DNA from: Elusimicrobiota bacterium
GTDB lineage: Bacteria; Elusimicrobiota; Elusimicrobia; 2-02-FULL-39-32
Length of the DNA: 64,000 nt
Reading direction: 5' to 3'
Assembly: GCA_021730935.1 (NCBI GenBank)
Contig: JAKFYJ010000043.1
Coordinates: 28,612-92,611, forward strand
In this document: positions 60,906 to 64,000 of the stretch, piece after piece
Layout: every line of letters begins with the position of its first letter
Position numbering within the stretch: the stretch's first letter is position 1
The notes under the pieces: model-generated
What the model saw: the letters and a program-made list of their open reading frames with translations, nothing else
Told to the model about the DNA's origin: nothing
Databases searched by the model: none
Made by a program: the position numbers and the translations under genes

Positions 60906-61460
60906 ATGTATTACAGCGATTTTCAAAAATACGGCAAGATGCTCTGGGATCACCAGCTGATCCACCTCACTTCCGGAAACATGTCCATCCGGAAAGGCGG
61001 CACGATGTATGTCACGCGGACAGGATCTTTGCTTGGATCTCTTTCGGCGTCCGACATTGTTTCCGTGAACGCCGCCAACACGCTTCGCGACAAGGGCGCC
61101 TCATCTGAAACTCCCGTGCACCGAGCCATTTATCTTGCCAACGAACATGTCGGGTCCGTCGTTCACGCGCATCCGCCTTATGCCACCGCTCTTTCGTGGG
61201 ATTATGCCGTCATCAAACCCATTGATTCCGATTCCTTATATATTCCCGAAATCCCCGTTCTGACCGATTGCCCCTATGGCGAAGGATCAATCTGTATCGC
61301 GGAACATTTCCCCAAACTCTTGGGGGACCACAAGGTGGCCATGATCCGTGGCCACGGCGCCTTTGCCGTCGGAAAAGATCTTCGCGAAGCCACAGCCCGC
61401 ATCTCCATGATGGAAAACCAGTGCCGTCTCCTCTTCCTCAGAAAACAGCTCGAAAAATAG
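60906..61460 (+). CDS. Class II aldolase/adducin-family protein
   Basis: A 184-residue zinc aldolase of the FucA/AraD family (PF00596). TSGNMSIRKGG contacts the phosphate, SETPVHRAIY holds the catalytic Glu, HAHPPYATALS the metal His pair and RGHGAFAVG the third His. The family cleaves fuculose- or rhamnulose-phosphate, or epimerises ribulose-phosphate. Short compared with about 210 residues. The aldolase of PVM-type microcompartments is in this family, but this gene is not linked to the BMC operon. Confidence 0.88.
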   Translation: MYYSDFQKYGKMLWDHQLIHLTSGNMSIRKGGTMYVTRTGSLLGSLSASDIVSVNAANTLRDKGASSETPVHRAIYLANEHVGSVVHAHPPYATALSWDYAVIKPIDSDSLYIPEIPVLTDCPYGEGSICIAEHFPKLLGDHKVAMIRGHGAFAVGKDLREATARISMMENQCRLLFLRKQLEK

Positions 61461-62323
61461 TGCCGAAAGCTTTTTTTTCATTAGCGCTTCTCAATCTTTT
61501 TATAGCTCAAATCGCGTTTTCAGCAACCCGGGTCACGGGATATCAAATTCTCAAGCAAACGCCGGAGACGATGGACCTCGAAGCGGAATATGAGCTTGAC
61601 AGTGCGGAAGACCTTCGGCTCCAGGTTCAGGGCATTGTGGAAAATAAGCAAAGCAGCTGCGGATACTTCGGGTTTACTCCGGGCCTGGTGTCTCCGGGAA
61701 AACACAGGACAAAAATTTCTCTGAGCGTCAACGGGTTCCTGGCTCCGCCGCGGTTCAGAACCACAGAACTTGAATTCAGTTTTTACCGTCCTCAGGGAGC
61801 TCCGGTTTCCTATTTTCGGTTTCCCTATATCAAAAACTGGGCCAAAAAAGTGTTCCCGGGAGGGACAGAGCCGAAAGAAAAAATTGGGAACTTCGCTCTC
61901 CGCGACAGGAAAGGCAAACTGCGGTCATTCAAAAACATCGCAGGAGGCCGCCCGGCGGTCATTTACGGCATCCAACCCTGGGGGGACTATGCCGATAGGG
62001 AACGGGCAAAACTTGAGCCCCTCATGAAGGAATTGGAAGCCTCGGGCGCCGCGGTGATCGGACTATATTATTTGGGCGGGACAGCAGTTGCGTGTGCGCC
62101 GAAAGAGCCCGCGAACATGTTTGGAGAAATCTTGATGGACCCGACAGGGATCGCCAATCACACCTATCGTCTGGAAGGATCGAACGTGATGGTTGTGGAC
62201 GAATCCGGCACGATCGTTTATAAAGGACCGGGAGCGGCGAATTCGGAAGCGGTTTTGGGCGCGCTTGGGCTGGGCATCGGCGCATGGCCGTATCAGCCTA
62301 AAAAAAGAAGCCGTAAAAAATAA
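61460..62323 (+). CDS. Exported thioredoxin-fold protein without CxxC
   Basis: A 287-residue secreted protein starting with GTG in a one-base overlap with the aldolase stop (TAGTG). Signal segment VPKAFFSLALLNLFIAQIAF. The N-terminal half is a beta domain (about 20-125). The C-terminal half resembles an AhpC/redoxin fold (GNFALRDRKGKLRSFKNIAG, YGIQPWGDYADRERAKLEPL). The usual WCxxC position reads WGDY, so it cannot be a dithiol oxidoreductase there. Confidence 0.72.
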   Translation: MPKAFFSLALLNLFIAQIAFSATRVTGYQILKQTPETMDLEAEYELDSAEDLRLQVQGIVENKQSSCGYFGFTPGLVSPGKHRTKISLSVNGFLAPPRFRTTELEFSFYRPQGAPVSYFRFPYIKNWAKKVFPGGTEPKEKIGNFALRDRKGKLRSFKNIAGGRPAVIYGIQPWGDYADRERAKLEPLMKELEASGAAVIGLYYLGGTAVACAPKEPANMFGEILMDPTGIANHTYRLEGSNVMVVDESGTIVYKGPGAANSEAVLGALGLGIGAWPYQPKKRSRKK

Positions 62324-62336
62324 CGGAGGTCGTCTT

Positions 62337-63068
62337 ATGAAACGGAGATTGAGTTGGTGTTTGGGCGCATCTGCGATCATTTTTCTTGGAGTCACTCTTC
62401 GGGCGCTTGCTTATGGGGATTATGGGTATGTCGGCGGCATGACGGGAAGCATTACGATCGAATCGGCCAACCCTCAGGACACGAATCAGAAAGTGAACGC
62501 GATCTTGAGCCAGCATCAGGCGGCAGTTTCAAATTCCAGCACCTATAAAGATCCGAGAACAAAAAAACAGCAGATCAGCCTTCAGGCCACCGTCAAGGCG
62601 TCTGAATTAAACGACATCCTGAATGAGCTTGCCGCGCTCGGAAAAGTGACCACCAGAAATTCGTATGACGCTTCCGGGATGGCCAAGGGGGCTGAACCGG
62701 AAAAAGAATTGTCTGAACTTGACCGTGAAATCCGGCGCCTTAAAATCGGACTTTCAGATTATCCCAATGTCGCCAACATTCTCCAAAAACACCGTCAAAC
62801 CCTGATTTCTCAGATCAAGTCAAAAGACGCCGGCAAGGGGACAGCCAATTTAACGATCGCGATTCAGGACGAAAATTATAGTGCGGCTTTGACGGGAATT
62901 TATCAGCCGGAACTCAAGGAAGGCCCCACAGTTCAGGCCAAACCCTCTGGCAATGACGGCTTCCTGGCTTCAAAAGGCGTCCATGTTCAAATGATTGCCG
63001 GCGCCGGGATTCTCCTGGCCGGACTTGTCCTCGGCTTTCTTCTCGGAAGCAAGAAAATAGCGGTGTGA
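62337..63068 (+). CDS. DUF4349-like membrane protein
   Basis: A 243-residue protein with an N-terminal signal/anchor (RLSWCLGASAIIFLGVTLRA), a periplasmic middle with the DUF4349 pattern (ISLQATVKASELNDILNELA, LGKVTTRNSYDAS), a coiled helical hairpin and a C-terminal membrane helix (MIAGAGILLAGLVLGFLLGS). CGGAGG precedes the ATG. Function of the family is unknown. GTGA junction with rsmG. Confidence 0.8.
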   Translation: MKRRLSWCLGASAIIFLGVTLRALAYGDYGYVGGMTGSITIESANPQDTNQKVNAILSQHQAAVSNSSTYKDPRTKKQQISLQATVKASELNDILNELAALGKVTTRNSYDASGMAKGAEPEKELSELDREIRRLKIGLSDYPNVANILQKHRQTLISQIKSKDAGKGTANLTIAIQDENYSAALTGIYQPELKEGPTVQAKPSGNDGFLASKGVHVQMIAGAGILLAGLVLGFLLGSKKIAV

Positions 63069-63739
63069 CTCAAGTTCTCGAACAGCATCGGCCGCAGTTT
63101 GAAAAATATTCCGCCCTCATCAAAGAATGGCAGGAAAAGTTCAATCTCATATCGCGAAACGATCTTGAAAAGATCTGGGACAGGCATTTTGCCGACGCAA
63201 TAAAACTGGCCGAACTGTTTCCGGATCTTGCTTTCAGGAAAGTGATCGACATCGGAGTCGGCGCCGGGTTCCCAGGGATTCCTTTGAGCATCGTGAACCC
63301 GGAAAGTCAATTCGTCATGGTGGAATCCATCACGAAGAAATGCACATTTTTGGAAGCGGTGGTTTCGGGACTTGGCCTCAAAAACGTTTCAATCATCAAC
63401 GACCGCGCGGAAATTTTGGGGAGACAGGAAACGCATCGGGACCAATATGACCTCGCGATCGCCCGCGCTCTGGCTCATCCTCCGTCAGCTTTGGAAGTCG
63501 TTCTCCCTTTCGTGAAAGTCGGGGGAGCTGCGGTTTTCTGGGCGAGCGGGCCCGACTGGGAAGACCGCGAACGCGTCGGAAAAATCGCCGAAATTTTGGG
63601 GGGCGCTTATAAAGAAGATAAAACCTATCACTTGACAAATGATGAAAGATCGAGAAAACTTGTCATGATCGCCAAAAAGAGCGCGACGCCGGAAAAATTT
63701 CCGAGGCGTCCGGGGATGAGCGAGAAGAACCCGCTTTAA
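63065..63739 (+). CDS. rsmG: 16S rRNA (guanine-527-N7)-methyltransferase
   Basis: A 224-residue Rossmann methyltransferase (GidB). The SAM motif is VIDIGVGAGFPGIPLSIVNP, with NDRAEIL and IARALAHPPS following. It starts with GTG in a GTGA junction. The family methylates N7 of G527 in the 530 loop. Slightly extended C-terminus (SATPEKFPRRPGMSEK). Confidence 0.95.
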   Translation: MTQVLEQHRPQFEKYSALIKEWQEKFNLISRNDLEKIWDRHFADAIKLAELFPDLAFRKVIDIGVGAGFPGIPLSIVNPESQFVMVESITKKCTFLEAVVSGLGLKNVSIINDRAEILGRQETHRDQYDLAIARALAHPPSALEVVLPFVKVGGAAVFWASGPDWEDRERVGKIAEILGGAYKEDKTYHLTNDERSRKLVMIAKKSATPEKFPRRPGMSEKNPL

Positions 63740-63761
63740 AATTAAGGAGGCAACATCAAAC

Positions 63762-64000
63762 ATGAAGAAATTATTTTTGTCCGTGATCTTTTGCAGTCTG
63801 GTTTATTCCGTTCAAGCCGACGAAAGCAAAATGACTGTTCCGGCGGAGCAGAAGAAAGCGGCGCCTCCTGCGCCTTTACAGGTGGCGGAACCGGCAAAGC
63901 AGGAGCCGGCCCCCGTAACATCCGCGCCGGCTGAATCGTCTAAACAGGCAGAAGCGGTCCCGATCAAGGAAGAGATAAAAAAAGAAGCCCCCAAGGCGGA
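63762..64000 (+). CDS. Exported Pro/Ala/Lys-rich protein, partial at window end
   Basis: Open to the right edge. Starts MKKLFLSVIFCSLVYSVQAD, a cleavable signal peptide, followed by a low-complexity Pro/Ala/Lys/Glu segment (KKAAPPAPLQVAEPAKQEPA). AAGGAGG lies 11 bases before the ATG. No domain can be recognised from the 79 residues available. Confidence 0.75.
   Translation, partial: MKKLFLSVIFCSLVYSVQADESKMTVPAEQKKAAPPAPLQVAEPAKQEPAPVTSAPAESSKQAEAVPIKEEIKKEAPKA

Noticed and set aside
60906..61460. Class II aldolase as signature enzyme of the microcompartment (PVM type)
   Set aside because: It lies about 40 kb from the BMC operon on the other strand, lacks a terminal targeting helix, and DeoC already supplies the aldehyde in the operon.

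Overview
This 64 kb window reads as a chromosome segment of a Gram-negative (diderm) bacterium that contains the replication origin. Diderm markers are a signal-peptided outer-membrane barrel protein, two ExbD genes with an ExbB and a TonB, YidC with a large periplasmic domain, and GyrB with the long insertion of Gram-negative enzymes. Gene order (dnaA-dnaN-DUF721-gyrB without recF next to them, a sugar-phosphate microcompartment operon, several PVC-like traits) suggests a PVC-superphylum or Omnitrophota-like lineage. That placement is an inference from content and was not tested with a tree. Genes are packed very tightly: most neighbours overlap by 1-35 bases, with NTGA or TGATG junctions where N is A, G, T or probably C.

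Layout: 136-900 is a glycerophosphodiesterase. 903-9235 (minus) holds aspartate-semialdehyde dehydrogenase and a haem/sirohaem plus cytochrome c assembly operon (resB, sirC, ccsA, hemA, hemC, an SDR, hemB), with folE upstream. 9256-10314 is an AT-rich patch with a free-standing LAGLIDADG protein and a rhomboid protease.

The most unusual region is 10353-26186 (minus), one nearly gapless run: Pit phosphate transporter, PhoU-like protein, sensor kinase, triosephosphate isomerase, then a bacterial microcompartment (BMC) set. The BMC set is PduL, two hexamer shell proteins, three pentamer shell proteins, one trimer shell protein, CoA-acylating aldehyde dehydrogenase, RpiB and DeoC. Embedded in or fused to the run are a PilZ protein, a PilT-type ATPase, a DnaA-like AAA+ ATPase that lacks the DNA-binding domain, and a three-GAF histidine kinase. 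The enzymes imply cleavage of deoxyribose-5-phosphate inside a shell to glyceraldehyde-3-phosphate and acetaldehyde, then acetyl-CoA and acetyl-phosphate.

26247-30296 (minus) is a zinc/manganese ABC importer with a porin-like protein and a His-rich small protein. 30371-37460 (plus) is a housekeeping operon: AcpS, NnrD, an AAA/DUF4143 ATPase, an M20 peptidase, ThiL, TsaE, TsaB, a class IV aminotransferase and a thioesterase. 37495-45294 (plus) is an 1,105-residue TPR protein with ExbB, two ExbD, a TonB and two secreted proteins, forming an energised envelope machine.

45304-53482 is the origin: yidC, yidD, rnpA and rpmH leave on the minus strand; dnaA, dnaN, a DciA-like gene and gyrB leave on the plus strand; DnaA boxes lie between. 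53498-64000 (plus) carries Nudix enzymes, a GAF-PAS protein, Tmk, HolB, MetG, TatD with its radical-SAM partner, a G5/3D cell-wall protein, a class II aldolase, secreted proteins and RsmG; the last gene runs off the end.

Several operon heads have a -10 hexamer 6-10 bases before the start codon and no Shine-Dalgarno, which suggests leaderless mRNAs.
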